Below are positions 1 through 13,711 of a stretch of 64,000 nucleotides of DNA, in pieces (the stretch's first letter is position 1; every line of letters begins with the position of its first letter). The DNA is from Lunularia cruciata (taxonomy: Eukaryota > Streptophyta > Marchantiopsida > Lunulariales > Lunulariaceae). The notes beneath the pieces are model-generated. The model worked only from the letters and a program-made list of their open reading frames with translations. It had not been told where the DNA came from and did not search any database. Made by a program: the position numbers and the translations under genes. The DNA is taken from NCBI GenBank assembly GCA_948567375.1, contig OX419761.1, forward strand, positions 39,062,501 to 39,126,500, in the 5' to 3' direction.

Positions 1-1730
1 TTCAGATCATTCAGTCATAATCACATACCTTGCAAAATTCTGATGATACACCAAAAGATATTGATCTACCAACTACATCAAAGTTACCAAAGAACTCTAT
101 ACAAAGTTGAACCTAAGAGCACTTTCTTTGGTTGGCAATGTTTTTTTGGTTGGAGGATCGTATGAAACTTTGCTACTACTATCAAAGTATAGAATGGCTC
201 TCCCATCTTTCTCTAGGCTTCCTCCTAGCTCTACACTTTTTCTTGACTCCAATCTTGCTCCTTAGGTATTTCCATTGGTAGTGCAATGGGGACATATTCT
301 ACCAATTGTTCATGAACATCTATGGTTATGAGGGTTCCACTTCCTTCCCCTTGTCTTCTAACCTTATTTCCAATTCCTCTTCAAACTCCTCTTCCTTGGA
401 CTATTTTTCTTCCCATGAATCCTCTATAGACAACACTTCTTTTTCTTTGTCATCCAACTCTACCATATGAATCATCTTATGCTTCTTTATTGGTCCTGAT
501 GGTGTCTTCTTCAAAATAGCAAGTAACTTCCTCTTCCCATCAGTATTGGTGGGAACTTCTAGTTCTTTGGTATGAGTATACAATGTATTTTCTTGACACC
601 ATTTCTTCACTATGCTTGGCATCTAGCATTTGATAAGAAGTAGGAATTTGGAATAGAATGTGATGGGAACTCAACCTTCTTTTCATCAATTAATAAATCT
701 ATACCAATATAAAAATGGATAATAGATAGAATAATATAATGTGGCTTGGGTCCTTTGAACATAATGAATAGTTTTGCCATATGAGTAGACATTGATTTCA
801 ATTTTAGAAAGACATGCTTGAAGAAAATTGCCGGATTATTTGTATGATATGTGGAACTTTGAAGACAAAAAATTCCTCATCAATGGAACCACAATTGCTC
901 TTTTTTTTGTCCTAGTAGTTCAAAAAAATCCAACCATTTGAGGCTTTTTTCTTTCTTATGAAAGAGTTTGAAATCCTTTAATGCACTAATTGATCCCAAA
1001 TGGGAATCAATATATAGCACCATCTTTGGATCTCATATCATCACCCATAACCTTCCTCCAATGCAACTAAACTCAATCTAAGATTTCAAGCTTGTGTGTA
1101 CATTTTTTAGTACTAACTTCTTAGCGCTTTTGATTTCTAAGGCCATCAATCCCAACAAGTACTCCCAATTTCATAAAAGGAATAACACTCTAAAGGCATA
1201 CAATGTTTCTTATGTTCTTACATCTCCAAAGGTTTCAGAGCTGGTTCCTCAAATTGAGGCTAAGTATACTTTTGTACTACCTTTCTTGGCATTTTGGAAA
1301 GTAATTGAATCTACTTGATTGCAATTTTTACATGGCAATTACTCAAGCTTACTTAATATAAATGCAAAATTTATCCTTTGGAAACAAAATTATCAAGGCT
1401 TATGTTTCCTTGATCAAATTCATTTGTTTATATAATTGCCACCAATTCCAATAGAAGCAATTTACTTGCTCCTCAATTGATGCTTTCACTTAAGAAGAAT
1501 TTTGGCAATGTCCAATCACACTTGAAAAGCAATTATTGAGTGCCAAACATCAAATTTCCCAAGAACATATGATTTTGATATTTATTTAGCAAAATAATTC
1601 CCATCTATCTCTTCATACTTTCTTAGTCTTTTCATAACTACCTATAATAGTCCAAGGAAAGAAGAACATAAGATAGGAATTTCCAATACTAAGATGCACC
1701 AAAAGAGCATCATGTCTTTATTATAAGCAA
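1..1730. other. AT-rich stretch with remnant ORFs, no convincing gene
   Basis: This is AT-rich DNA with only short open frames. On the minus strand, two overlapping frames (801-610, then 622-401) read like one broken protein. The first part is hydrophobic, and the second is Lys/Glu-rich with a run around KKWCQENTLYTHTKELEVP. The overlap in two frames suggests a frameshifted remnant, perhaps of a repeat-encoded protein, but I do not recognise it and it carries no catalytic motif. A plus-strand frame at 1094-1318 also has no recognisable family. Confidence 0.35.
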
Positions 1731-1734
1731 AGAA

Positions 1735-2200
1735 TATCACTTTTGAGAGATTTATACCCTTAGATTAGATGTATGGATTGGTGCCATGTTAGTGAACTAC
1801 ACACTTACATTAGCTATATGGATTGGTGACATGTTAACCCTAGTTCTATGTGGATGGTCAAACAAGTGTTAAAAAGGGAATCTTTTGGGAATCTTTTGTA
1901 AAAAGCTCATAACAATAGGGAATAGATACCATTGGGAGATCTTGACAAGAAAAGCCAAAGGGGAGAAAAATTATACATTATCTTCCAAGGGGGTATAGTT
2001 CTAATTTTTGAGTCCTAATTCTTTCATTTAGGTGTCCAACATTGGCTCTAAAGTCTTGGTGTGTTTCAATCTCTATCCTAATTGTGGAAGTTTTCTTTTG
2101 GTAATTCTGCTTTCTGATCCACTTAGACCATGATGTATAACATCTCTACAAATATTACCAAGCCAATTTTCACATTTAGATAATTTGTCTAGCTAATTTT
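1735..2200 (-). repeat. Dispersed LTR-like repeat, copy 1 (minus, degenerate)
   Basis: Read on the minus strand, this stretch carries the same ordered landmarks as the copies near 6.3-7.5 kb and 9.3-9.9 kb. These are an opening near a TAGCTAGA-like word, a 'ttggtaa...tct...gatgtt' block, a short poly-purine segment, a 'gattccc' block, then 'gaccatcc' followed by two direct 'acatgtcacccatcca'-like words. It is the most diverged copy. No coding sequence or target-site duplication is visible. A solo LTR or non-autonomous element is the likeliest origin; this is inferred from the copy pattern only. Confidence 0.55.
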
Positions 2201-2330
2201 ATTACATTATTCTATACCATATTATGAAGTACTACCTATCCAACTCATTGGAGTGATGCCTTCAAGTATTCTTTGGAGTAAAATTTCTATTCCTTTGAGT
2301 ATCTTCTATTTAGCAATTCTTTCCCTTCAC

Positions 2331-2690
2331 TTATGGTTCTTCCAACTCTACAAAGATTAACAACAATAACAAAAAAACTATAGAAACCAGAATTTCAAAG
2401 ATAATAGTTACTACATAGCAAAAAGATAGTAATACTTCTACGATAATTTTTCCCACTCACTTATGGTTCTTCCAACTCTACAAAGATTAACAACAATAAC
2501 AAAAAAACTATAGAAACCAGAATTTCAAAGATAATAGTTACTACATAACAAAAAGATAATAATACTTCTATGATAATTTTTCCCACTCACTTATGGTTCT
2601 TCCAACTCTACATGAATGAACAAAAATAACAAAGAAAACTACAAAAATTAAAATTTTAGAGAAATTAGTTACCACATAACAATAAGACAA
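2331..2690. repeat. Tandem repeat, 130-bp unit, about 2.8 copies
   Basis: Three consecutive units begin with ttatggttcttccaactcta at 2331, 2461 and 2591, an exact 130-bp spacing. The first two units differ at only a few positions. The third diverges after about 25 bases and fades near 2690, as expected of an older end unit. The unit is A-rich and non-coding. Confidence 0.9.
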
Positions 2691-3334
2691 TAAGACAATA
2701 AAAGTTGAAGATGCTTTAGCAATTGCAAAATTGTTATATGATTGCATTTTTAAATTCATTTCAAGTGCATTTGGATAAATCATACTTTATAATTGGGTTC
2801 ATGTTGGGTCAAAAAGATATACTAGAATATTTTATCCAATCTACCAAACTATGAGACAACTTTCAATGATATAAAATAATCACACAACTATTGAGATGGA
2901 GGCTTTTTATGGTTTTGCTAGGAACAACTTTGCTTATAATTTTTGGTCATTAGTTCTTCTTCAATTAATCAAATTTTGCCTGAGAATTTTGCTCATACTT
3001 TTGATATTGACGGCAAAATTGTAAGCCAAAAAGTATTTAACAATAGTTTAAGTTTTTAATTCAAGTTCAACCAAGGAAACATTATGCCAAATAGGTTTTT
3101 TTACATGTAAAGAAAAAAGGGAAGAAAGGATATAAACATTACTATTTTAGACAATAACTTGTTTACAATATCTTCAATCCAAAAGTTCTTATGACTTCAA
3201 ATATAGCAACACTTGAAGGTTCTTAAACTACTTTCTAATATTCTCCTAGTATGGATGTTGAAGAGAATAAAGTTTTTCTTCACATCATTGTGCTACATGA
3301 ACTTCAAAAGATATATTATTAAATATAAGATAGA

Positions 3335-3391
3335 TGAAGTAATCTAAAATTGCTTAGATTTTTTACAAATATAGAAAGTAATTTGAACATT

Positions 3392-3455
<64 letters not shown>

Positions 3456-3670
3456 GAGAGAGAGAAAGAGAGAGGCTATTATATTACATGGTTAATATTA
3501 CATTGAAAGTTATTAGTTGTGTGAACAAATCTAAAATTGCTTAGATTCTTGACAAATATAAATAGTAATTTGAACCCTCTCTCTCTATATATATGTGTGT
3601 GTAAGAGAGAGAGAGAGAGTCTATTATATAACATGGTTAATATTACAATGAAAGTTATAAGTTGTAGGCT
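3335..3670. repeat. Tandemly duplicated block carrying (TA)n and (GA)n microsatellites
   Basis: A long (TA)n run at about 3391-3451 passes directly into a (GA)n-like run at about 3455-3475. A second block at about 3530-3670 repeats the same flanks ('tctaaaattgcttagatt' on the left, 'acatggttaatattaca' on the right) around a shorter CT/TA/TG/GA compound tract. The short ORFs here encode only IYIYIY or ERERER and are microsatellite artefacts. Confidence 0.9.
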
Positions 3671-3739
3671 AGTTGTGGCTTATGAAGCTTTAATAGAACT
3701 TATTAGAATCTATGATGCTTATCAAAGAGTGAGTATGTA

Positions 3740-6290
3740 AGGCTACTCCTTACTAAGTGACCTAAAAGTACTCATTTACTACAAGCTTCAATCAAGAACA
3801 GGCTAATAGTACTCATTTTACCACAAGCTTCTATCAAGAAATAGGCTATAGAATTTGTAGGATCAATTTTATCAACAACTTTTAAAACTCATTAAAGATA
3901 TACTATTTTTGATAATAAGTAAATTTTGACATACTTTGATTGCAACAAGATATGATGGCAAAGTTATAATAGTAAGATTTATCTTCCAAAATATAGTTAT
4001 AAGGTATGGATGCACTTTAGAATTAGTGTGATAAAGGTACAAATTTTATTTATATAACTATAAAGGATCCATCTAAATAATTCCAGAACAAGCATATAAA
4101 GAAAACACCTTTCTATTTCAAGGCCATCTTTTTATTAATAAAATTATATTAATAAACTATTCTTATGATTGCAATACAAATTTACTGCATTTCACATACT
4201 ATTCATCTAAGAAAGAATCATATAAACCTCTTCCTACCTTATTTATGATATTTACTCCATTTTTTCTACTATAATAAGAAATTCAAAGCTAGAGAATTTA
4301 AGTGGAACAAATAATATCAAGAAAATCTAGTCAATAAGACAAATTTATAGCTCTAATCAAAATACAAGAGGACAAAGAGCTAGCTAGATTAGAAAATGAA
4401 CTAATACAAGCAAGGAGGAAGAAAAAAAAAAGGATTTAAGAAGCAAAATATGTATGAAGAAGGTTTAGTGACGCATTGATATAATTGTAATCTAAATTTC
4501 CAAGCAAAGTACATGGTTAGATAGAGGATACATTATTATACTATATGAGAATGGCTTTTGCACTTAAAATCTTAAACATGCATGGATTTACCATTAGACT
4601 AAATGGTTGGAGACTTTAAATATTCTCTCATCCTTAAGTTAGCTTAAAAAATGCTCATCTTTGGGTAAGGAGTACATGACAATGAGGAATTTCAACACTT
4701 ATGATTTAACTTGGTTAAAATAGATAAGATATTAATTGGAAATTAGTCATTTTGGAATTAGTGATTGGGTCCAAATTTCAACTTAAGGTAACACTTCACT
4801 TGATATCCAAAGATACCACCTCTAGAATAAAAAAGAAAACCTTGAGCAAAAATAAAAATGTCATAAGGAGCAAGTAGAAGCAATAATATTAATGTTATGT
4901 CAGTCTTATAAGGTAGACGAGGATGATGAAATGACATGTGTATGACAATTCATAAGAAGAAAACTTTAGATATCATGTTTACCAATGGAGTGAAATAGAA
5001 GATGATTTGAAAATATTAATGCTGGTATGAATATGACCTTTGAAAGGTACAACTTTGAGAAAGCAATTTGACATTCATTCTTAAGAAGAAAATGTGATAG
5101 CTTATACTAATTTTGGAAGGTAAAGACTTGAGAAAAAAATTAAAGTTCATTCATCAAGGAGAAGGCCATGCATGTGACAAGCATCATGACCTACAAGGAT
5201 TATATAAGATCAAGATTTAGTTTGCAAGCTCATTCTTCATTCTAATTTTTAGCACTTTTTAGACTCAAAAGATTGGGAGCTTCAAAGAAAAGGCAACCAT
5301 GTGAAAAACATGAAGGATGGGAATCATAATTAAGCTTCAGCTTCAGAATTAAGAGTTACTTTGATTAAGGATTAATTTGTAGGTAATCAAGATTATGTAG
5401 ACTATTGTAGCCATGTCTAAAATCAACAACTCCTTTACCAAAAGATCCTTGTGAAAGACTCTCAAATCACATCAAAATTAGCAAGGTTAATATTTATATT
5501 ATAGTTCTAATGATCTCAATATAATCTACCTATCGACTAATTTGTTTAATCTTGCTTAAATGTGTCAAGCTTACTCGTAGCAAACTTACAAGACCCCAAT
5601 ATATAATCTATCTCCTTTATAGACTGAGGAAAGCCAAAATTTTGGTTGCTTGTTACATGGGCAAAAGCTTTAAGTTGACCTCAATGAAAGGAAAAGCTTA
5701 ATCTTATCTCTTTGAACTATCCTTTCTAAAAAGAGACCATCTTCTTGATTTGGATCTTTTTCCTTTTGAAGTTCTTGGCAAACATAATGCCAATTTTGAA
5801 TACTTTACAAACCTTATCTCATTTATCTTTAGTTATTGCTTTATAAAACTACCATTACCTTTTTGCACCACCTACCTACTATAAGAAAGAATTGAATTTT
5901 AGATTATGTGTGGAAAGATACTAAATCCATTGTTGTTCTTGTATAGTCAATCTTATAATGTCATGCATAATTCAAGTTGAAAGATTAAGCTATAAGTTAC
6001 CTCCTGGATAATCTTTATGTAATATATAAGTTAAGTTTTCTTCTTAGCTAGTTGATTTACAAAAATATATTTGAATGCAAGACACAAGCCACATGAATAT
6101 ATCTAGATGACTAATGAGGATCAAATAAGGAGTTAGAAGACGTGGTTAGTGAGGTTGATTGGTGTTAATACAAAGTTCAAGCTCACAAAAGACTTGTAGT
6201 TTTGGTTTGTGAATCTGGTAGTCAAAGAGGAATAGGAGATGGAGTTGGTGAGATTCAAATTGCCTTCACTTCTTGGAACTCTAATATCAC
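3740..6290. other. AT-rich stretch, nothing identified
   Basis: No open frame of useful length, RNA gene or strong repeat was seen. The sequence is AT-rich and fragmentary, consistent with decayed intergenic DNA. Confidence 0.5.
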
Positions 6291-6294
6291 AACA

Positions 6295-6945
6295 AATTTA
6301 CCTATACTACCAATAGCTAGATATACTATCTAGATGTGAAAATTGACTTGGTAACGTCTAGAAGGATGTTAGGTATGATGGGCTAGGGAGATCAAATAGA
6401 AGTGTCACAAAAAGAGCACTTCTACTAATAGAGCAATAGCCAATAAAAGCTTGAAAACTTTAGTCAATTTTAGAGGCCTAAACAGATGAATTAGGCCTTG
6501 AAAATGTGTATGTTCCCCATCTATTAGAGAAGATGTTGGCCTTCTCTCCCCAAGCATAGCTCATTGAGATATTTCCAATTGTACCTCATCCACATGATTT
6601 GAAGATTCCTACAAGAAGATTCCCTAAAGATTCCCTATGATGAAAGATGGTTTGACCAACCAAATAGGATCAAAATTGACATGTCACCCATGCATACAAC
6701 TAATCTAAGGGTATATCTCATGGACATGTCACACATCCATGTATCTAATCCAAGAGTGGAGCTTCTTTCAAGGAAGTCCCCCTTGCTGTAATACCAAGGG
6801 TTAGCCATATGATCTAGATGTGAAATTCGGTTTGGTAACATCTAGAATGATGTTATACATGATGGTCAAAAAATATCAGATAGAAGTATCACCAAAAGAG
6901 TACTTCTACTAATAGGGCAGAAACCAAAATAGACTTGAGAACCTT
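6295..6945 (+). repeat. Dispersed LTR-like repeat, copies 2 and 2b (plus, abutting)
   Basis: Copy 2 starts near 'accaatagctagatata' (about 6303) and runs through the landmark blocks to the 'catgtcacccatgcat' words and 'gtggagcttc' near 6770. A second head segment then follows at once, starting 'tgtaataccaagggttagc' at about 6785 and stopping near 6945. The tail-to-head arrangement suggests nested or tandem insertion. The TGTAATACC start and, in copy 3, a TATTACA end form a short inverted terminal pair of the kind LTRs carry. Confidence 0.6.
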
Positions 6946-7540
6946 AGAACCAATAGCTAGACATATGATTTAAAAGTGAGAATTGGTTTGGTAACATCTG
7001 GAAGGATGTTACACATGATGGACTAAACAGATCAGAAAGAGGTATCACCAAAAGGGGACTTCTACTAATAGAGTAGGAACCAAAATATACCTGAAATCTT
7101 TGAAGGCAATTTCGGAGGCCTAAACGGATGAATTAGGTCTCGAAAATGTGCAGATCCCCCCCCCCCACAACAGAGGAAAGACTGGCCTTCCCTCCCTCCT
7201 GGTTTGTCTCGTCGAGAGCTTTCCAACGATACCTTACTCATGTGATTCTGAGATTCCTATGTGAAGATTCCCTAAAAGATTCCCTCCGGTCAAAGCTCGT
7301 TTGACCAACCAGATAGGACCTAGACCAGACAGGTCACCCATCCAAGTAAGTAATCCAAGGGTGGAGCTTGCTGACATGTCACCTATCTGTGTCCCTAATC
7401 CTATGGTGGAGCTTCCTTGGAGGAGATACTCTTTGTCTATATTAGAAAGAGAAGGTGCTCCCTTGGGGCATCGAATGTTTGAGTGTGCAATCTGTGTTTT
7501 CTCTCTTCTCTTGTCCTTGAAGTATTACACTTGCTAATAC
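6946..7540 (+). repeat. Dispersed LTR-like repeat, copy 3 (plus, most complete)
   Basis: This is the fullest copy. It runs from 'accaatagctagacatatga' to 'gaagtattaca' near 7535. It includes a poly-C run near 7157, paired 'ttccctaaaagattccct' words, a 'gaccaaccagatagga' block and a pyrimidine-rich end. The ORF at 7301-7537 lies wholly inside it, matches nothing and is treated as chance. A shorter repeat of the 3' end ('ggtactcctttggagcatta' onward) follows at about 7550-7650. Confidence 0.6.
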
Positions 7541-7659
7541 AATACAATCAAGGTACTCCTTTGGAGCATTAGAGGATTGAGTGTGAAGCTTATATTTCTT
7601 TTATTATGTTTCTCTTAAGGCCTCTTATCCTCAAAAGATTACATTAGCTATGTTAAGAT

Positions 7660-9290
7660 CATAATTTTAGCTAGAGGATAATCATGTACTACTTAGACTA
7701 CCTTCTAGGTTCAAGAGTTTAGATGGTAGACTATCTACTCCAATTGTGGATGTTGTATCTTCTACACCTTTATTGCCTTTAAATATTAGAGTAGTTACTA
7801 CTTTTGTATTAAAGAAAATAATTACCAACATAAGAAGACACATTTATGTCACGGTACATGCTTTGGCATACTATATTAGATTGAAATTTAAATTTTCCAT
7901 CATTTGAGTTAAATGTATGAGAATGAATGAACAAACTTATATTGCTAAAATAAACATTTCCTAAGTACTAAAATAAGTATATTATCTATGTTGAAGTATC
8001 TAGGTCTAAAAGTAGCAAGCCTAGTTTGAAGGTGTTTTTTCTTTGAATCCAAATCAATTAGTAGAAGTAGGAAGAAGTAAGAATATATGAGCATTAGAGC
8101 ACTTTCAATGGCCAAATGGTGGAGCAATTACAATTCATAAAGTATCAAGCTTTTTCATCTTTACCAACTTGAAACATTATATGATAATAAAGCCAAATTA
8201 GAACAAGGTGAAATTCCTAAGGAAACTTCAACTATTTTTGCTATTAACTTATTTATTTTGTGTAGCTTAATTAAACTACAAAAAAATCTTCAATTTTGCT
8301 TTGATAGATGAAGATTGAATACATTCTTAATGCAAGTTGATAGGATTTTGGTATTTCAAGTGCTAGATTAAAATCTACATTTCAATGGTGTTCTTTTGTG
8401 ATGAATCACAAAAATCAACACATTATGGTAAGTATAAAGTATTCAAGTAGTTAAACATAACACTTTCAGGAAATAGATGCATCATGTGAATTCTATATAG
8501 TTGAGATGTCACATGAAAATTCTCCAAATGTTAGAGATTTCACAAAGCTTTGTTATTTATGCCTAGCATAAATATATGCTTTGAAAAAGTGTTAGTCATT
8601 AATTTCTGTACCAAGTTGCTCAATATTTAAGAAAGTTTTCATATCTTATAGTCTGATTATTTTAGAAGGTTCTTGGATAAATTATAATATTTATTTATTT
8701 ATATGAATTTACTAAGTCCTATGATGGAAGAAGAATCAAACTACCTAAGCTATTTTTGCTTTTGTTGAAGATTAAGAAGAGGAAAGTTGCATTTAAAAGA
8801 TTAATTTAACCGTAAGAAAAAGTACTAAAAGTAAGAATAGTCTCACATCTCTAAAAAGTTATTTATAAGCACATTGACCAAGTTACTAAACTGTTATAAA
8901 GGTTCTTGAGTACCTTATTATACTACTTGGTCTCCTGAAAGTTCAAAAATCCTAAGCCAACTGAAGAATCATGCTACTTAAGCTTATTCTTTTTGATTGG
9001 AAGTTTAGAATAAGAGTAAATTAGAAATTTTAAATGCTAAATTTACTTAAGCATGAAGTGCGTTAAAGATTTTCAGAGTATAAAAGGTATTAGCTAAATA
9101 GTACTATGTCAAACTTCTTCATTTTGTTTGTAGTATCTTTAAAAGTGTAAAATTCATGAAGCATAACTATTCATCAAGTAATTACATTGTTTTATTATGT
9201 TAATTGACTATACTATTCCACTAAATAACCGACTCCTTGAACTTTATAATTCTCAATATCCTTGTTATATAAAAATAAGTGATATAAAAG
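7660..9290. other. AT-rich stretch, nothing identified
   Basis: There are only short AT-rich frames on either strand. No repeat boundary, RNA gene or conserved motif was recognised. Confidence 0.5.
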
Positions 9291-9299
9291 GATAATATT

Positions 9300-9895
9300 T
9301 ACTTTAAGCAAAATGTAATTTTCCAAGGATAAGAGACCTTAAAAGAAACACAAACCTTCACACTTAATACTCCGATGCCCCAAAGGAGCACCTTGACTTT
9401 ATTATATAACAAAGAAGATTCCCTCAAATGAAGCTCCACCCTTGGATCAAATATATGGATAGGTGATATGTTAGTGAACTCTACCCTTAGATTAGTTGCA
9501 TGCATGGGTGACATGTAGATTCTAATACTATCTGGTTGGTCAAACAATCTTTGACCAATTGGAATCTTTAGGAATATTCTTGTAAGAATCTAATCATCAC
9601 ATGGGTGAGGTATAGTTGGAAAGCACTTGATGAGACAAACAAGAGGGGTGGAAGGCAAACTCCTTTCTCCATATGGGAGAAAGGCTATATATTTTTGAGT
9701 CTTAATTCATCTATTTAGGTATCCAAATTTGGCTTTAAAGTTTTCAGGTTGTTTTTAACTCATATCTTAATAGTAAAACTACTCTTTTGGTGACAATTCT
9801 ATTTGATCTACCTAGCCCATCATACATAACATCCTTCTAGATTTTACCAAGCAATTTTTCACCTCTAGATAATATATCTAACTATTGGTATTACA
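9300..9895 (-). repeat. Dispersed LTR-like repeat, copy 4 (minus)
   Basis: On the minus strand this copy begins 'tgtaataccaatagttagat' at about 9893 and runs through the same blocks to the 'ggtgctcctttggggcatcg' 3' part near 9370. That matches copy 3 in order and spacing. The ORF at 9299-9547 is a shadow of the repeat. Its reverse orientation relative to copies 2 and 3 shows that the family is dispersed rather than a simple tandem array. Confidence 0.6.
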
Positions 9896-9899
9896 CATA

Positions 9900-12800
9900 A
9901 ACATCCGTTTTGGACTAAAATACTAGGTTATTATTAGTCATACATATGCATCTTGCTCAACAAGTCACCTAGAAATTTATCCACAAGGACAATTTGCTTT
10001 AAGTTGCTCTCATACAGATTTTATCTTCCTTTTGCACAAGGAGTTTTAACCATTGCTTGCCTTCTACCTTGTATACTTGTATGAAGATTATCTCATTTTC
10101 TAAGAGTTATCACACCAGATTTTCTTTCATTATCACCTATTTCAATGATGCAACTCTATTCTAAAAATCTATATATAGTTAACCAAATCATCAAATCTGC
10201 TCCCTCCCTAATATTTATTTCTCTAACTTATATACATGGACTTGAGGAGAAACCTCCTTTCTTCTAAATCTGTAGTTTCTCTCTCCTTAGTTTTGTAATC
10301 CCACTATAGCAAATTTTAATAATTCACTTCTCTCTCTACAAATGTATATATTGTCTAGTCAAGAGAAATCAAGTGTATACTTAAGATCATGAAGAGTGGT
10401 ATAAACCTCAATAAGAGAACACTCAAAGATATTTGAGGAATGAATAATATAACAAGAAAGCAATCTGTTTGTTCCTAATATTAAAATACTATCTACTAAG
10501 CAGCTTAGCAAAGTCACAAAGAAAATGAGTTTTCATTGAGTAGGATTGCAACTTGGCTAAGTTCTCTACCATTTTAGCCAATGCATAAGTACTGAATTTC
10601 TCAACAACTCTATGACTTTGTTCATGTTCTACTCATGTAAGCAAAAGTCTATGTTTTTGGTTATATTAGTTAAACCCTAATTATGTTAGCAATTATAGAA
10701 GTCTTAAAATGAGGAGTATCCTTAACTTGATGACTTAATTTATGTTCTACTCATGTAAGAAAATTCTTGTGGTTATTTGTTACTTTAGTTCATTTTAACT
10801 ATGATATCTTATAATAAATGCCTCACAAGAGGAGCACAATACTTTACATAAAGGAATTCTGATTTTAAAGTCATAATTACATCATAAACATTTTAAATCT
10901 CTGACACACTCAACTTAACAATAAGAGGAAGATGAATGTGATTTAGAAATACTCAACTTAATAATAAGAGGAAGAGGATTGGGATTTAGAGATGGGATTA
11001 CTAAACTAAAGAAATTGTTGAAAGTTCATGTAATCAACAAAAAGCACTCAAAAGAAGTCCACGTATCAATAAGTAAAATCTAAAAGGTTACTATTGTTTC
11101 TAAAATTAAACCCACTCACCTTGGTCCTCCATGTTTTTGTGTAGTTGTAGAAATGATCAAATTTGATTACTAATATGATGGAACTAAAGTCATTTGAAAA
11201 GAAGGAGAAAAAAAATAAAATTTGCAAGTTTTTACTATCCATAGAAGCACAAAATATACATGAAAGAATATTTTTCTTGAAACGTATCCCATTTGAGAGA
11301 GGAGAAGTGGATTCAAAGGGGAGTCGGAAAGGGAAGTTATTTGATCATGTGACTAGTGGTAGAAATAATCCATAATTATTGCAGTTTTAGAGATTGTAGA
11401 AATTTTTTTTGTTTATTATAAGAGAAAGTTTGCTACCTTATATGTTATTATAGAGCTATGTTGATTTGAAGATGGTGACACTAGTAACGATAGAACCTGT
11501 CTAGAAGATCAATGCTATTGTATTAAAGAGTTTATTTTATAATTAAAAAAAACATATATATTAGTGCTAATGTTAATTGGAAGGTTTGTAGTACAAGATA
11601 TAATGATATGGATAGGAAATCCATAGGATTATCCTCACGAAAGCTCTTTAACTGTTGTTGGCAAAACAAAGTACCAAAATTTCATTTATTCTTGCTAAAA
11701 TTTATTAAAATTTTTTTTTGGAAGATTTTTATGTATAATAATTAATCTTATATTAAGCATATTTAGAGAGTTTTGAACTTAGAGTTAAGCATTTTGTTTT
11801 ATGGTTTATCTTGGTCAAACGATTTGATCATATTCATAGTTCAAACCTCGTTCAACAACTCTAAGAAAGACGATAAATTTTGTATTTCGCCTGGTTCTCT
11901 TTCTCCTTGCCACTCTTTGCTAGGCGTGTTACTTTTTCTCATTGTTAATCAAACTTTGTATTTTGCTCGGTTCTCTTTCTCCATGACAATCTTTGGTCGA
12001 CATGTTACTCGCCATCCAAATATGCACTTATAAGATGATCAATGTCTGCTAAGATCACGTTTATATTGCTTCGATAAAAGTTTATTGTATGTTTATGCTT
12101 ATCTCTTGTGGTGTGACAATATATACACAAATTTAGATAATAATTAAACCTCCGCGCTCTCCCCAACATAAGGAGTGATCGGGTTTACCAACCTGAACAG
12201 AAAAGAGAGATTTGGCGGGGAGCCGAAGTACATAGATCATATTATTTAAAAATATTAATTTATTGGACTCTCTTTAAATTTAAATCTAAACCATCTCGGA
12301 GTATTATTCCATTATAATGTACTTGGACATAGGAACAACATTTTACTACATTGTTTGTTAATGGTTGAAGCCCATAACCTTAATTGCTCTAAAAGCCTAG
12401 GGTTAGGTTCCTAACAAACAATAAATTTGGATACCTCTTTCAGTTCTTGGTTAGTAAAACATGAAGTAATATATCTTAACCAACCAAGAACTGTATTTAT
12501 GGTTATATGTATTACTAGTTTGGTTTACAATAAACATATCATACGATGAAGAGGAAAGAAGAAGTGCTAAATGCTAAGTCATCAAGTAAAGAACAACAAC
12601 ACAGAAAAGGATTTAATAAATAAAACAGAAAAGAAAAGATATCTACTCTTTTTTCTCATTTTAAGAACTCAAGTGTAAGTATTGTAGCAATAGATAATCA
12701 TGATATATCATTACATAGACTTTTTTCAGCAAGCCAAAGATCCTCCTAAAAATTTCATTTGGAGTAGTGAATGGTGTATTTTGCATACTCACTTTTACTG

Positions 12801-13710
12801 TGTGTTATTATACTACTTATACCACTTTCTCTCGTCTAAAGAAGTTGTTTTCTATCTCAAGGAAATACCATTGAATTGCTTGTCTTTAATTTTAACAATT
12901 AAACCAATTTCAATTTTCATTGAAATTGGCATTGGATTTTGTTGGTTTTTAACAGCAATGCTATTTATTTTTGTATTTGGGCAGCACCATCCGATTCTCA
13001 ACCAGGTGAAGAAAAACTAAAACTTTGCTTCAGGCCGAAAAATCACTTATTACGAATCTATCAAGAAGCGAAGCTTTATGCCTAGGAATCTTAATAAGCA
13101 TCACAACTCGCAATTAAGTGCAAAGCCAGAGGTTTTGGGTCACAAGCGAACCTTCCTTCGATAGAATACGCCTATGCATACCCATCATGTCAAAATCATT
13201 TTATTAGTTAATAATTATATATTTACAGAATTTTATTCCTTAACTTTTTTATATAAAATTATTCAAAATAAGTCCATCAAGTTTGAAAGTAACAAGATTA
13301 ATATCAAAAAAATAATTCCAATTGAGATTGACCAACATGCATTTTTCAAGTTTTGTTATAAGATATAGTTTAAAATCCAGTAGACCTAAATAAAACGTTA
13401 TAAACTTATACCAAATTTATCCTATCTATATTACTATATTCAAGAGTCTAAATGAGATAATTAAATTGTATACTATGATTTAGTAATTTACATTACGTAT
13501 CACTTAATAAGATCAAAAGTTTTTAACTAAAATTCAATGTATAAACAGATTTTGAGAAATTTCACTAACTGGTGAAATAATAAACTGGTGAAATTTTATA
13601 TCTACAAGTGAATTATTATACTTTTTGAGGAATGTGGTCAAATTTTTGAGTCTGAAGAGAATATAATGTGAACGATTGTCCTGAGCATCAACCAAATTTG
13701 TCAAGAGAGA
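9900..13710. other. AT-rich stretch with a short tandem repeat and one inverted repeat
   Basis: No gene was recognised. About 11878-12010 holds an imperfect direct duplication of roughly 76 bp ('ggttctctttctcc' in both halves), which accounts for the ORF at 11773-12033. A 12-bp inverted repeat (cagttcttggtt at 12441, aaccaagaactg at 12482) encloses a 29-base spacer. The ORF at 12700-13020 has hydrophobic stretches but no family resemblance. Confidence 0.45.
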
Positions 13711-13711
13711 A

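Noticed and set aside
3350-3740. ORFs encoding IYIYIY and ERERER runs
   Set aside because: They are translations of the (TA)n and (GA)n microsatellites and have no gene context.
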